From: Diphasiastrum complanatum
Taxonomy: Eukaryota > Streptophyta > Lycopodiopsida > Lycopodiales > Lycopodiaceae
Assembly: GCA_029204225.1 (NCBI GenBank)
Contig: MU832252.1
Location: 1-64,000 of the forward strand
Reading direction: 5' to 3'
DNA: 64,000 nt
Position numbers and translations under genes: made by a program. This document shows, in pieces, positions 1 through 10,400 of this stretch (positions are counted from its first letter, which is position 1; every line of letters begins with the position of its first letter). The notes beneath the pieces were generated by a model. The model had not been told where the DNA came from and did not search any database. It saw only the letters and a program-made list of their open reading frames with translations.

Positions 1-300
1 GATTAGAAAAGCCCAATCCCATAAAAATTGATTATTATATTCTTCCTTTTTTATTTCCTCAACAGAGCAAGCGATTAAGCTCTAGCACCTATACCCTCTT
101 CAGAGCTGGAGGTTAAGCTCTTACATGCTTTTTATGATTCTATGTTTGATGTGTCTTCTGACTAGCTAGAGAGAGTTCTATATTGGTTTTCACTTAGACT
201 ACCGATTTTTATGTTGTCCGACACGGACAGTGCTCCTACGAGATATGTACTTATTTCTTCTGTCCCAACAGACATTAATATAATTTCTTCTTCTTCTTCT
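1..300 (+). mobile_element. 3' end fragment of a LINE
   Basis: This stretch resembles the 3' untranslated end of the better LINE copy near 5900-6100. Both contain a phrase of the form 'gctggaggttaagct', a 'gacagtgctcct/gacaatgctcct' block, and a terminal 'agacattaata' just before a simple-repeat tail. It carries no reading frame of its own and is cut by the left window edge. The family assignment rests on similarity to the second copy only. Confidence 0.55.
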
Positions 301-309
301 TCTTCTTCT

Positions 310-375
<66 letters not shown>
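284..375 (+). repeat. (TTC)n then (TC)n microsatellite
   Basis: About nine TTC units are followed without a break by about 32 TC units. The tract begins directly at the 3' end of the LINE fragment, so it probably grew from the element's tail. The GA-rich reading frames it generates on the minus strand are artefacts. Confidence 0.95.
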
Positions 376-378
<3 letters not shown>

Positions 379-576
379 TAACATTCTCTGGATTTTTAAG
401 TCGTTGCCCTAAAATTCACACCATAATCTGCAGTCTAGTTCATGGCAACAGATTCTCTTTCTTGAAAAACCTGTTTTGATTCCAAGGCCATCTCTCCCAC
501 AATTGCAGACACTCACCAAATAGAAGTTTCCAAAAGTGTGAGGGCATGCAATTGACACTTGCCAAAAACATGTCAG

Positions 577-694
577 CAATACTTCACCTGTGGTCAAGAT
601 AAGTCAATGTCAATATAAGTCAAAACCATAATTAACAATACTTGACTTATGGTCAAGATAAGTCAATGGTCAAATAAAGTCAAAACCTAATTTC
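577..694 (+). repeat. 59-bp tandem duplication
   Basis: Two adjacent units of about 59 bp start with 'caatactt' at 577 and 636 and share the 'ggtcaagataagtcaatg' core followed by 'agtcaaaacc'. They differ at several positions. The rest of 376-790 shows nothing I can name. Confidence 0.7.
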
Positions 695-789
695 GGACAA
701 ACGAATCAAAACTCAAAGAATCGTGTTTTATAACCATCATAACATCATTCTCTCTCCCTACAAAGACATATGGACAATATACATTCTTT

Positions 790-1625
790 CTCTGCTAGAT
801 GGGGGACTATCAAGTGAACATTTCAAAGACCAAAATCATCGTTTTCAATACTTCTAGAGCCTTCATGCAAAGACTAGAGTTTATCTTGGATGCTCGGTTC
901 CTAAAACTGGTTTCATCTAATACCTATCCTTGGGGTGCTTTTCAGTGGCCCTATGTTTAGTATGAGACATGCAGCTTCGGCCTCCAACTAGGGAAGGGTT
1001 CATTGCTTTAGGAGATACATTCATGATGCTCCTAATAAGTATCGCCTTTTGACGTTATGATTGCGCCTAGCGCTTACATAGTCAGGGCTATCAATTAGCG
1101 GGGTTCTCTCAGGCCTCTCACCTCCCGGACACACTTGGCATCTCTATCATTGCACTTCCCTCATTACCCATGAATACATCAGACGATTTGTCTACAGAGC
1201 TTATCTTGATTGGGCTGGCATGGTCAGATGGGGATCAACCTGACTTTTTATCGACTTCCACTTTCTGAAGACATATGTATCATGGGACTACCACATTACC
1301 TAGGTTCTGGGTTACCACATGGTGTTAGATTCATACTAGGTCAATTCTGTGTCTCTTCGCACCAGCTTGAGGTTGAGATTGGTCAGTTTCAGGGGGCCCC
1401 ATGAGAGGATAGAATCTGCCAGTTATATTCCCTAGTTGTTGTGGAGACTATGGAGCACTTTATCTTCATTTGCCTAGCCTACTATGAGATTCATGGGAGA
1501 TACTCCTGTTTGTTTAGAGATGCACCAGTCATTGCACTCACTTTGTTACCCATGAAGATCCTTATGATACAAGAGATGCATCTATTATGACGAGATCTCA
1601 TGCCTTCGCACCAAAGTACTCTATG
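790..1625 (+). pseudogene. Decayed LINE reverse-transcriptase C-terminal region
   Basis: Near 800-850 the plus strand reads VNISKTKIIVFN-like residues, a signature that follows the YADD box in LINE reverse transcriptases. From about 1150 to 1560 it parallels the LINE at 5260-5600: a 'QLEVEIGQF' stretch, then a cysteine-rich motif that here reads around 'EHFIFICLAYYEIHGRYSCLFRDAP'-like text across stops. Several stops and shifts break it. It is a separate, older copy of the same family, interpreted by similarity within the window. Confidence 0.6.
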
Positions 1626-1799
1626 TAGAAATAAATGACTATGCTAAAGTTAATCCATAGGTACAATCCGAAGCCGGCACGCATGGCGATAATCGACAAC
1701 TTCGCCCAAATCATTGCCTTGAAAAGAGGAGGTCATGGGCGGGAAAGGTGTGTTAATGGAAAACATGTCATGGGGACGCTGGAAAAGAAAAGTGGTAGA

Positions 1800-1915
1800 G
1801 GGTGCGACACCCGGACTTCCCGGGAGGTCACCCATCCCAGTACTATTCAGGCCCAAGCACGCTTACTTCGGAGTTCTGATGGGATCCGGTGTAGTAGGGC
1901 TGGTATGACCGCACC
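1800..1915 (-). rRNA. 5S rRNA gene or 5S-derived pseudogene
   Basis: The minus strand reads as a plant 5S rRNA across its length: GGTGCGGTCATACCAGC at the 5' end, CACCGGATCCCATCAGAACT, the GCGTGCTTGGGC box region, AGTAC..GGGATGGGTGACC, and a 3' end in CGCACCC that pairs with the 5' end. It is about 116 nt against roughly 118-121 nt in plants. The A box has lost one T: GAAGTAAGC where plants usually have GAAGTTAAGC. T-runs (TTTT) lie about 12-16 nt beyond the 3' end and could terminate Pol III. It is a lone copy with no tandem array, so it is either a dispersed pseudogene or the 5S domain of a Cassandra-type LTR. Confidence 0.85.
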
Positions 1916-1919
1916 ATGT

Positions 1920-2600
1920 AGAGAGAGTTGGGAAAGCTTAGGGTCTGTTGGCACTTGGCCACATCCAGGTAGAGTACTTGTATGCTCATTGTGTATACCA
2001 CTTTTTACATTTGCTAAGCATGGCTATCCATTTTTCTGCTTGCATTACTGCTTTCTCTCTCTCCTTGAGGGCGGCCTATCCTCTTCCCTCATTTGTCTTG
2101 TGGAAATTGTTTGATAGTTAGATCTTGGTGGCCTTGGCTCTTGTTTTCCTTCACTCCAGACACAACTTCATATCACCTCCTTTTTCTCTAAACGACGATC
2201 ACAACCAAGCCCACATTCAGAGGATGATGATGAGGTTGATGACACGACTTCCCACAAAGCTCAAAGAATGTGCACTTGCCTGCGCTATCCTATAGTTAGA
2301 CCTACTCGTCCTAACACGAGGAGAGGTCCCTCTCATATTCGACATCAACGACATATCCCAGTTATATTTCTTACTGCAGCTCGTATTACATCCTTCTTCA
2401 TTAGCAGCAGCAGCAACATCACACCACCTCCAAGACATGAACTGAGGCTTTCATAGCTAGTTCATGATTCATACCTATGTAGTTTCTTTACATTATATGC
2501 CTCTTGGCATGGAAAAGACATTAATAAAGCTTCTTCTACTTCTTCAGGAGCAAGGGAGAGCCCTCACTCCCCCCCTCACAGCCCACCCTACCCTCATGCT
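1920..2600. other. No recognisable gene
   Basis: Open frames here (for example over 1920-2110 and 2268-2456) have no motif I recognise and no splice context. I see no clear repeat or transposon domain. Confidence 0.5.
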
Positions 2601-2604
2601 CAAG

Positions 2605-2860
2605 CAGTGTTACCTGAGCAGGTCGCTACTCAGGCAGCAACGCTGCCTGAGAAAATCTGTCCTACCCATGCAGCTGCACTGCCTGAGCAAGATGTTGCTC
2701 CGATCAAGCAGCCACGTTGCCTTGAGCAGGATGTTCGTCCTACTCAGGCAGCACACATGCAACTGCGCTGCCTGAGCAAGATGTTGCTCCTGCTCAAGCA
2801 GCCACATTGCCTTGAGCAAGATGTTCGTCCTACTCAGCCAGTCCTGCAGCTTGAGCGAGT
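2605..2860 (+). repeat. Degenerate ~39-bp coding-like tandem repeat
   Basis: A recurring phrase encodes LPEQDVAPTQAAA-like units of about 13 codons, seen around 2607, 2670, 2715, 2770 and 2815. Units drift and shift frame (some read 'LSKMLLLLKQ' in another frame). The open frame here may be a remnant of a repetitive transposon or host protein. No function can be assigned. Confidence 0.6.
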
Positions 2861-3031
2861 TTGCTTTCAGAGATTTATTCGGGATGCCCCGAGTAAGTGT
2901 CGGTTATTTGCAAAGTTACATCGAATTGCGGTTTGAACCGCGAAGCGTGGTTTGAACCATCGTATCATTCGGGGACGGTTTGAATCCGCCTCTACTGGAA
3001 AAGTCCGAGGAACGGGCCAGAACCACACGCG

Positions 3032-3033
<2 letters not shown>

Positions 3034-3085
<52 letters not shown>
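3034..3085 (+). repeat. (GA)n microsatellite
   Basis: About 26 uninterrupted GA dinucleotides. A recurring 'agttagtagttag' low-complexity stretch follows at 3395-3520. Confidence 0.95.
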
Positions 3086-3086
<1 letters not shown>

Positions 3087-3525
3087 ATTTGCCATTGGAG
3101 TCTTGGACTCTTGGAGGAGATAGCTATTAGCATTGGAGCAAAAACATTTGCCATGGTTTCATTGAGGGTTTAGGTTGTTTAAGCATTTGTGTTTTGAAAT
3201 TTGTGCAATGTGCAAACATGATACATCAATGTGCATTTGAACATCAATGAATGTGCATTGAATCTTGAATCCTTGATCATTGATCATTCAAGAATGACGA
3301 ATCAACATTGATAACTTGATTTTGATATGTGAGATCATAGATGGTAGATCTTGATTCATGGACTTGAGTGTGGGCATTGCGAGAGGGGTATGGGTAGTTA
3401 GTGGTTGGATTTGGCAACTAGTTAGTAGTTAGGAGTTAGAAGTTAGAAGTTAACGGTAAGCATTGATCCTTTTTAGAGGTTAGTAGTTACTAGTTAGTGG
3501 CTACTGTTTAGTTAATAGTTGGAAG

Positions 3526-4440
3526 GTGGCCTATGGCACATCGGGCACGAATAGGTGGACTTGCAGATACTGTCACCAGTCTTACACTAGAGGGCCCACA
3601 CGCATCAAGGCACATTTATTACGTTTGAGGGGGTACGAGATTGCCCCTTGCATGCATGCTCCTGACACACTACTTACTCATGTTGCATCGAAGGAGGTTG
3701 GCCCTTTGAGGATGGGGCCCACAACATTCAACTCTTACACTTCGAATTTCAAACATTCAAATTTCACACTGATCAAGTTTTAATTCACATCAAGTTTGAA
3801 GTTTCAAGTTCAACGATCATTGATCTAGATTCTGAAATCATCTAAATTCTAGTTTATAAATTGTATTGTAATTTGTCTTTTTTGGCAGATCGAGATGCAG
3901 TGACGGGCCACGGCGATATGGCCAGAGGCCACCACATCACACCCCCCAGTTGCCATCCGCTCACTCCTCGCTTCCCATGGCTCAGAGGACATAGCTGCAG
4001 ATGAGGCAGGGCCTAGTACCCGGCCTGACCCGCCTTCTAGGGCAGGATCCTCGACACCACCTCCAGTCGTGACCATACCGGCACCACATCATCCACCTGA
4101 GAGAGGGAGAGGTAGACGGGGCCGCACTACACAGTTGGGGGGTAGGGAGTACTATGTGTCCACCTTCGCTCCCAGAGCCATTGCAGAGGCAAAGGTTGCA
4201 GTTCGTCGACAGTTCTTCTACACCTGCGATCTGCCATTTCATCTGGCTAGGACCCCGGCATGGAGGAGGGCGATGAGTGCAGTGAGTGTGATTGGGCAGG
4301 TGTGGCCGGGGCCATCTTGTGAGCACCTAAGGACGAAGGGACTTCTTGATGAGCGGGCTTCTATTGACCAAAAGCTAGAGCCTCTCAGGAAGGCATGGGC
4401 CCAGTACGTACTACTATCCTTTAAATTTATGCACTGTAAA
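3526..4440 (+). pseudogene. hAT-like transposase remnant (BED finger + DUF659)
   Basis: Two plus-strand blocks belong together. The first (3526-3660) encodes a BED-type zinc finger with W-x-CRYC spacing and then a KAHL..L basic stretch ending near EIAPC. The second (about 4069-4420) reads like the start of DUF659 of plant hAT transposase-like proteins: FFYTCDLPFHLARTPAWRRA, then a P-S-x-E-x-LRTK-x-LLDE stretch ending in a W. An intron or spacer with AG at about 3890 may separate them. No ATG precedes the first block, and the DDE catalytic core and dimerisation domain are missing. The block stops where the LINE sequence begins near 4450-4560, so it is probably a truncated transposon or a domesticated relative cut by later insertions. 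Confidence 0.6.
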
Positions 4441-4563
4441 CTTTAAAGACTCTATGATGATCCACGATGAGTCGCACTTATGATCAGAGAGATGTTTTTA
4501 TTGTGAGAGGACCTACACCAGCCACCTGCTCATCCTAATGCACAGCTCCAGATCACATCATTT

Positions 4564-6110
4564 TTGTCCCGCGAGAGATTGCGTACGGACCTTAGATCGG
4601 ATGATAGTGACAACAACAGTGACTCTTTACGACATAGAGACCAAAGATGGCGTACTACATATACCTCCAGGAAGCAGCGAGTATATTGTTGCTTTGTAGA
4701 CTTCCGCAAAGCATTTGATTCGGTTCCGAGACATTTGTTGCTTCAGCGCTTGGTTTCTCTTGGCTTTTCACAAGAAGTTATTGTTACTATCACTACATTT
4801 TATGAGAGAGTTTTGGCACGTTTTCGTGATGGTGAGGGATGGTCCCCATATATTCATAGTACGGTCGGAGTAAAGCAGGGATGTCCTCTATCACCTCGAT
4901 TGTTTCTCCTGTTGCACTATATTCTGTAGAGACTTTATCTCACATTTACAGATTCTCATGCTCAGCCGGATGATTCGGGCAAAGCAATCAATTCCTCGCG
5001 AGATTATTTTAGCAGAGTTTGCTTCCCCTCCACTGCTTGTAGAAGCTATTTTCAGGATCATCTCATTTATTCACAGGGCCTCAGAGCTTGATTTTTCTAG
5101 ATACGTGGTAGCGGCTTTTACGTCTTCTCGCACTTTGGCAGGGCAGCAGGTCAAATCATGGTTTCAGTGTGCCTCAAATTTTCTACATAGCTGGGGATTA
5201 TCTATGTCGGACCTCCGGAACGGGACACATGCGTTCATCCGTAGGCAGATCTACAGAGCATACATACACACTGTTTGGTCTCATCCATCACGGGTTAAGC
5301 TCCAGTTCTATCACGCTCATTTTCTTCAGCTTGATGCATCAGGGCTTCCCGTTAGACCGGATTATCTCTCTCAGGTGCTGTCATTTGGCCTACGATACCA
5401 CATTGATCAGCTTCGGGTTTCTTCTCATCAGCTCGCTATTGAGACAGGCAGATACACAGACAAGCCACGTCCCTTACGGATCTGTCAGTGTTGTTCATTA
5501 CAGGAGGTTGAGGATGAGTTCCACTTTATTTCCAGATGTCCAGTTTACTATGAGATCAGAGGCAGATACCATTGTCTATATCGGGACATTCCACTCACAC
5601 TTGGTTCCTTCTTTGCCTATCCTGATACGAGATGTCTGGGTTTGCTACTACGAGAGATGCTTTCTCTGAGATCCTCTCTTCTATCAGTTGGTGTTGACCA
5701 CAGCCAGCCGCATATTACACGTTTCTTTCAAAAAAGAGTTAGAGATGATTTATCAGATGATGAGATTGACATCCCAGCCGACGACTGAAGCTCCAGCACC
5801 CCCTTCGACCTTCTCGAGCTCGCCACCAGGGGCCACCTTGTGCCTCCCGCCAGATCACGCAGTTTTTCTCTCTCAATCAGTCAGTTTTCTCCTCCGCATA
5901 GCTAGTGGTTAAGCTACTGCTTTTTGTACCCTCACCATAGCTGGAGGTTAAGCTTTGGTTTTTCTTTTTCTTTCGGTTTATTTCTGTTTGTAGCAGTTAG
6001 AATAAGTCTAGTTTTATGGACAATGCTCCTTACTGATGTACTTTTTATTTGTCTCATATACCCAAGGGTATTTTATAGACATTAATACAATTCAATTCAA
6101 TTCAATTCAA
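4564..6110 (+). mobile_element. LINE (non-LTR retrotransposon), 5'-truncated and internally deleted
   Basis: The first frame (4564-4929) encodes reverse-transcriptase motifs: FVDFRKAFDSVPR (palm, first catalytic Asp) and GVKQGCPLSPRLF. The second frame (4958-5788) encodes the C-terminal region with a Cys/His motif (ICQCC, then EVEDEFHFISRCP) typical after plant LINE RT domains, and ends at 5788. The YADD box expected between them is absent, and the frame changes from 4929 to 4958, so an internal deletion is likely. The 3' end (about 6080-6112) is a short TTCAA repeat running into a CT tract. The endonuclease and ORF1 are missing. The element cannot move by itself. Confidence 0.8.
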
Positions 6111-6112
6111 TT

Positions 6113-6116
<4 letters not shown>

Positions 6117-6197
<81 letters not shown>
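6117..6197 (+). repeat. (CT)n microsatellite at a LINE 3' end
   Basis: About 40 CT units follow directly on the TTCAA tail of the LINE. It lies in the intron after exon 5 of the minus-strand TMEM33-like gene. Confidence 0.95.
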
Positions 6198-6200
<3 letters not shown>

Positions 6201-6264
6201 CATGTTTTGGTAGTGTACAACAAATTTGAAAAGTTGTGTCAAAAGGCAGGTTTGTCATACTTAC

Positions 6265-7426
6265 TTTTGATCGGAAATGAGGAGGTAACGAACACCAAAG
6301 CAAACAGAACGTAAAAAAATTCTTTTCCTGTAAAAACTGACTGAAGCCATATCTGAATGCCTTGTAAATTCCAAGACTGGGGCTTCTGCATTGCATTCAT
6401 AAACAAACTTCTTATAACCATTTGAAAGAGGTCCTCATCATGTTTCTGTATTGCATTGAGTTACAGCGAAAAGACAAAGAAGAGCTGCAAAGGTGAACTG
6501 ATTTATTACACCTTCACAACAATTGTCAAAATTAGTATGAAATGGGATAAGACCTAACTAATTTTTGTCTATTTGGCATGAACGTCAGCCTACTTCGCTG
6601 AGGGACATTCTTCTACACAAAATCAACACACAAATCTTCAAGTTGCAAGTAAATGTGCAGCCTTCAGATAATTTTCCAGGTATAAGCTTGTCATATTCAA
6701 TTGTTTTTCCTGTAAGATTTAGACAGAAATCATGCTTAGGAGCGATTGCATATGTAACATGTTCTTACCCCATGCTGGAGGTAAATGGAGTACAACGACG
6801 TAATTGCAGTGACCCAAAGAGTAAATTGATAAGCCCTATCGGAAATTGAAACAGGTGCAAGAGGGAAAGTTGCCACCAGAGCCATGAGAGTCACCTGTCC
6901 AAATTTCAAACATAAATTATTATCTTGCATATGTGAGCTATTAACCAAAAATTTGAATTCTATGACACTTCCCCAATAAAGAGGAATCGAACTATCTAAA
7001 AAGACTTTTGCCTCAAAATATGACTTCTAGCTAAAATTTACGACGACAAGATAACCAAGCACATATGCTAAGCTTAGATGCAGGTGGATAAGACAAGCCA
7101 ACCGTACAAATGCATTAGCCAAGAATTTGAAAGACTGTTGATCCATCTGCCGTCGAAAATTTCCCCCAGTCCCCCCAGTTTGATTGTTGCGAGCTCCTGA
7201 CGGAAATGTACACAGGGATCTTTAAAATACCAGAAAAACGAGTCGATGTCCTAATTATAAACTATGCATCCTTGGATATATCCAGAAGCTGATGTGAACC
7301 TGCATTCAAGGGGGGTTGACGCCCTGCTGTTGAAGGAGATGATTCTTGTCGTGCTGTTGTTGTTGACTGAGTGGAGGATCTTGATCCACCAAGTGCTGAT
7401 AAGGGTTCAACATGAAGCTCAGGATC
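6265..7426 (-). CDS. TMEM33-like gene, exons 2-5 block
   Basis: Acceptor GGCAG|GATCCT opens exon 2 ([10 protein letters not shown], then Ser/Thr/Gln-rich), which ends at GCAG|GTTCAC (7300). Exon 3 (CGTCAG|GAGCTC to CATTT|GTACGG, 7196-7108) encodes a Gly/Asn-rich turn and [11 protein letters not shown]. Exon 4 (GGACAG|GTGACT to CATGGG|GTAAGA, 6894-6769) and exon 5 (ATGCAG|AAGCCC to TCAAAA|GTAAGT, 6385-6265) carry the membrane segments and the [10 protein letters not shown] motif. Introns 2-4 are about 103, 213 and 383 bp, ordinary for plants. Confidence 0.75.
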
Positions 7427-10400
7427 CTGCCTCATAATTAATTGGTCAAAGACACCAATAAATTGGTAGAAATAATAGAGCTCTACCAAGCATTAAAATA
7501 CGTTGTTTTATACTATACGTGCAAACCATAACTTTGCATATGCAATTCAAATACTAAACCCATTGTGCAGAATCTTTACTGATGCCAAAAATTGTTAAGT
7601 AACCAGGCCTTGATAGTTTCTTGGCCATCAGAAAAGCTTACATGCTCCCAATGACCATCATTTTCTGCAAACAAGCTCACATGCTCCCAATGACCAATAT
7701 ATTTCTGGAAAATGAAGATGGATGACAAGATCCCCTTACAACAATGATCCCAAACCCAGACAATTGCTTCAAAATTGATTTCTGAAGAAGCTTTTCAGCT
7801 TATAAGTTTTTCAAGGAGCATCTTGTTGGCACTTTCCAACTACACATTCTAAAACACTTCATGATTTGCAACTTTCCAAGTTATTTCACCTCAAACTAAT
7901 TTCTACACATATATCGATGCTATTGCTAGGAGAGTATTCCAGCATAACAAAGAAGATATGCAGTCGTCAACCTTGCAGCATGCGCCCAAAAAGTCTTAGA
8001 CCATCCACTCCAGCATGCCTAGCACGAACCAAATGCTACAACATCCCTACTCGCTTCATCAGCACCCAAGAGTACGTGCAGGTCACATCCACAAACAAAC
8101 ATCCACATCTCCATAAATTTTGTACAACAAGCAACAGATTTAAGTTTCTACCAAGCATTAAACCTGAACTACACACAAACGTAAAATAAACTATCAGAAC
8201 AGCAATCCCTTCAGGGGGTTGATGATCAACACAATGTACTGCCATCCACATATTCTGATAAATAAACATACATTTACTGAAGGATTACAATGACATTTGA
8301 CAGAAAAAGTAACCGTTTCTCATCAAATCAATAACAAAATCGCAAAATGCTACAAATAATTGCTGATGTGAAAGCTGGACCTTGCATAAAACTGGAATAA
8401 TAGCGAACTCTAGTCTACAATAAATCACCTACTCAATCATGAAGCTCATCAAGTTTTAGGCTTGTGACCAACTCCATTGCCCCGATCATAAGTCGACTGA
8501 GTAATAGATGTCCATTAATAAGTGAAGGAATGGTGGCAGGCTGAAGCTTGTGTCACCAAGTATTCACTCAATTAAGAAATACCTGATTTAGATTCATAAC
8601 CAACTAAAATAGGTGACTAACTAGAAATGGACCTAACATTGCTCCCAGGCTGTCAGTGCAGTCCCACTTGAGCGAGTGATCAATTTGTGTCACTTCCTAG
8701 TTCTAATTTGTCAATATTGTGCAATTCTGGGAGTTGGAAGACTAATGGCAATGGTACAAGATGAGGAAGTGGCTAAAGATGTTTGGAAAATCAACTTCAG
8801 AAGCTGTTTTTGTCGTAATTCTTTGACCTGCACTTATGATGTTGAAGGTAAACTAACTGTCAAGGTAGTAGCCAATTGTGTACTCTTAGTTAATGAAGAA
8901 AGTTTAGTTGAGGTAACCAGGATTTGTGCCAAGACTTGTGAATCATGATAGCAGAGTTGTAGTAGTCCCCCAACCTTTCAATTGTTGTGCTTGACTACTT
9001 TTCATGTAACGAACATACCATACTTCCGAGTTTGATCCAGCATCAATCCGGAGGGGGGTGATGTCGATCAAGAACTAGGTCTGCAAATACCTCTTCATCA
9101 GAGTGACATGATCTCCCCTTGTAGATAACAAGAACACATCCTGTAAGGTTTTTCCAGTAAAATTTGAATGCTCAATGGAAGAATAGGAATAATGCCTGTT
9201 ATAAGCATAATGCTCGCATCACTAAGAACTGGCATGAGTGAGTTCATGAGCTATTTTTTATGATTACTATCCAGAAATGAGTGAATTCAAAAGATAAAAA
9301 TATTGTCGACGAGGTGTTTGATACTCTACCAAGGAATTGAGTAGAATTTGCCTTGGAGTATTGTCCATGCCAAAATTACTCAATGATCTTACTTGTTGAC
9401 CCAAAATTCACATATTTGGGCTCATGACAACTTTAATCTGAGTCCACTTGCAAAAATTTCATTATCCCTGGAAAAAACAAATATTGAGTTTGCTGAACAT
9501 GCACCACATTCTTAAGAGAATCCAGAGGAGTTAAGGGTTTGGAAGAGTTATCATAACTCTTCTGCCTAATCTTGTTCTTGCACTTTGCCTTAGCACTTTA
9601 TGCACCTTTTGTTTACTAGTCACCAATTGCTGACGTAGTTGGCTTTGATTGTGTATCCTTCACTTGAAGTTTGGTGTATGACACACTCCTGTTGAAGTTG
9701 TTGATGTTGATCTATGAAGGAAGGACTGGACATTAAGCAAAACAAACTGCTGATAAGTTTAAAACCCAACAGATGGCAAGATTTTCAATGACTCCTTTGC
9801 TCTTTAATTGTGTTTCCAAACCGTCAAATTCTTCACCAACTAGTGTGTTTTTCTAGTAATATTGATTAAATTGCATTCTTCAACCTTTGAATATATCCGC
9901 TTAACCAGGCCGTAATATTTGAATTTTCTGCATCCCCCTGATGCCACCATTAGTAATTCTAAGTCCAACTGTGCGTGTAAATTTTGAGCTTGAAGGATTT
10001 TGGTGATCTAGATGCCTCTCATTCAGGGGCTTGTCTTTGCAAAATTTGTGTATTGGACACTGATAGTTGTGATTGTTTTTGTAGGGCAATGTTGACAGAA
10101 TTGCATGCATTTGTTCATTTGATGTTGCAGAGTCATAACAATGCTTCAAGTGTTTGCTGAAAAATTCCAGTGATTAAGCAAGGCTATCACACCTTATGCC
10201 TTGGATAATCACAAGGTCTTTCTAACATGGTATCAAATCACCAATAATAGTCAAAACCAAAATTAGACCTTGCATGTCCATGCAACCATTCAACAAGTGA
10301 ACTGTGATTGCCTCTACAGTGAAAAGTTGTGTAGTCTTGCAAAGATTATACAAAGATGCATCATTGACTGTGGTTTGAAAGTTGCCTCGGGAATTCCTCT

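Noticed and set aside
162-384. Minus-strand frames of Arg/Glu repeats
   Set aside because: They are translations of the CT microsatellite. No splice or start context is present.
1635-2114. 159-aa plus-strand ORF over the 5S region
   Set aside because: It crosses the 5S rRNA sequence in antisense and has no recognisable domain.
6097-6396. Single 99-aa minus-strand ORF as a gene
   Set aside because: It runs in the wrong frame through exon 5 of the TMEM33-like gene and then into the microsatellite. The true exon frame ends at a GT donor at 6264.
8676-8948. 90-aa plus-strand ORF inside intron 1
   Set aside because: No domain, no splice signals that extend it, and its strand is opposite to the host gene.
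10205-10225. 'atggtatcaaatcacc' as a primer-binding site
   Set aside because: It only partly matches tRNA-Met, and no LTR or polyprotein is found next to it.
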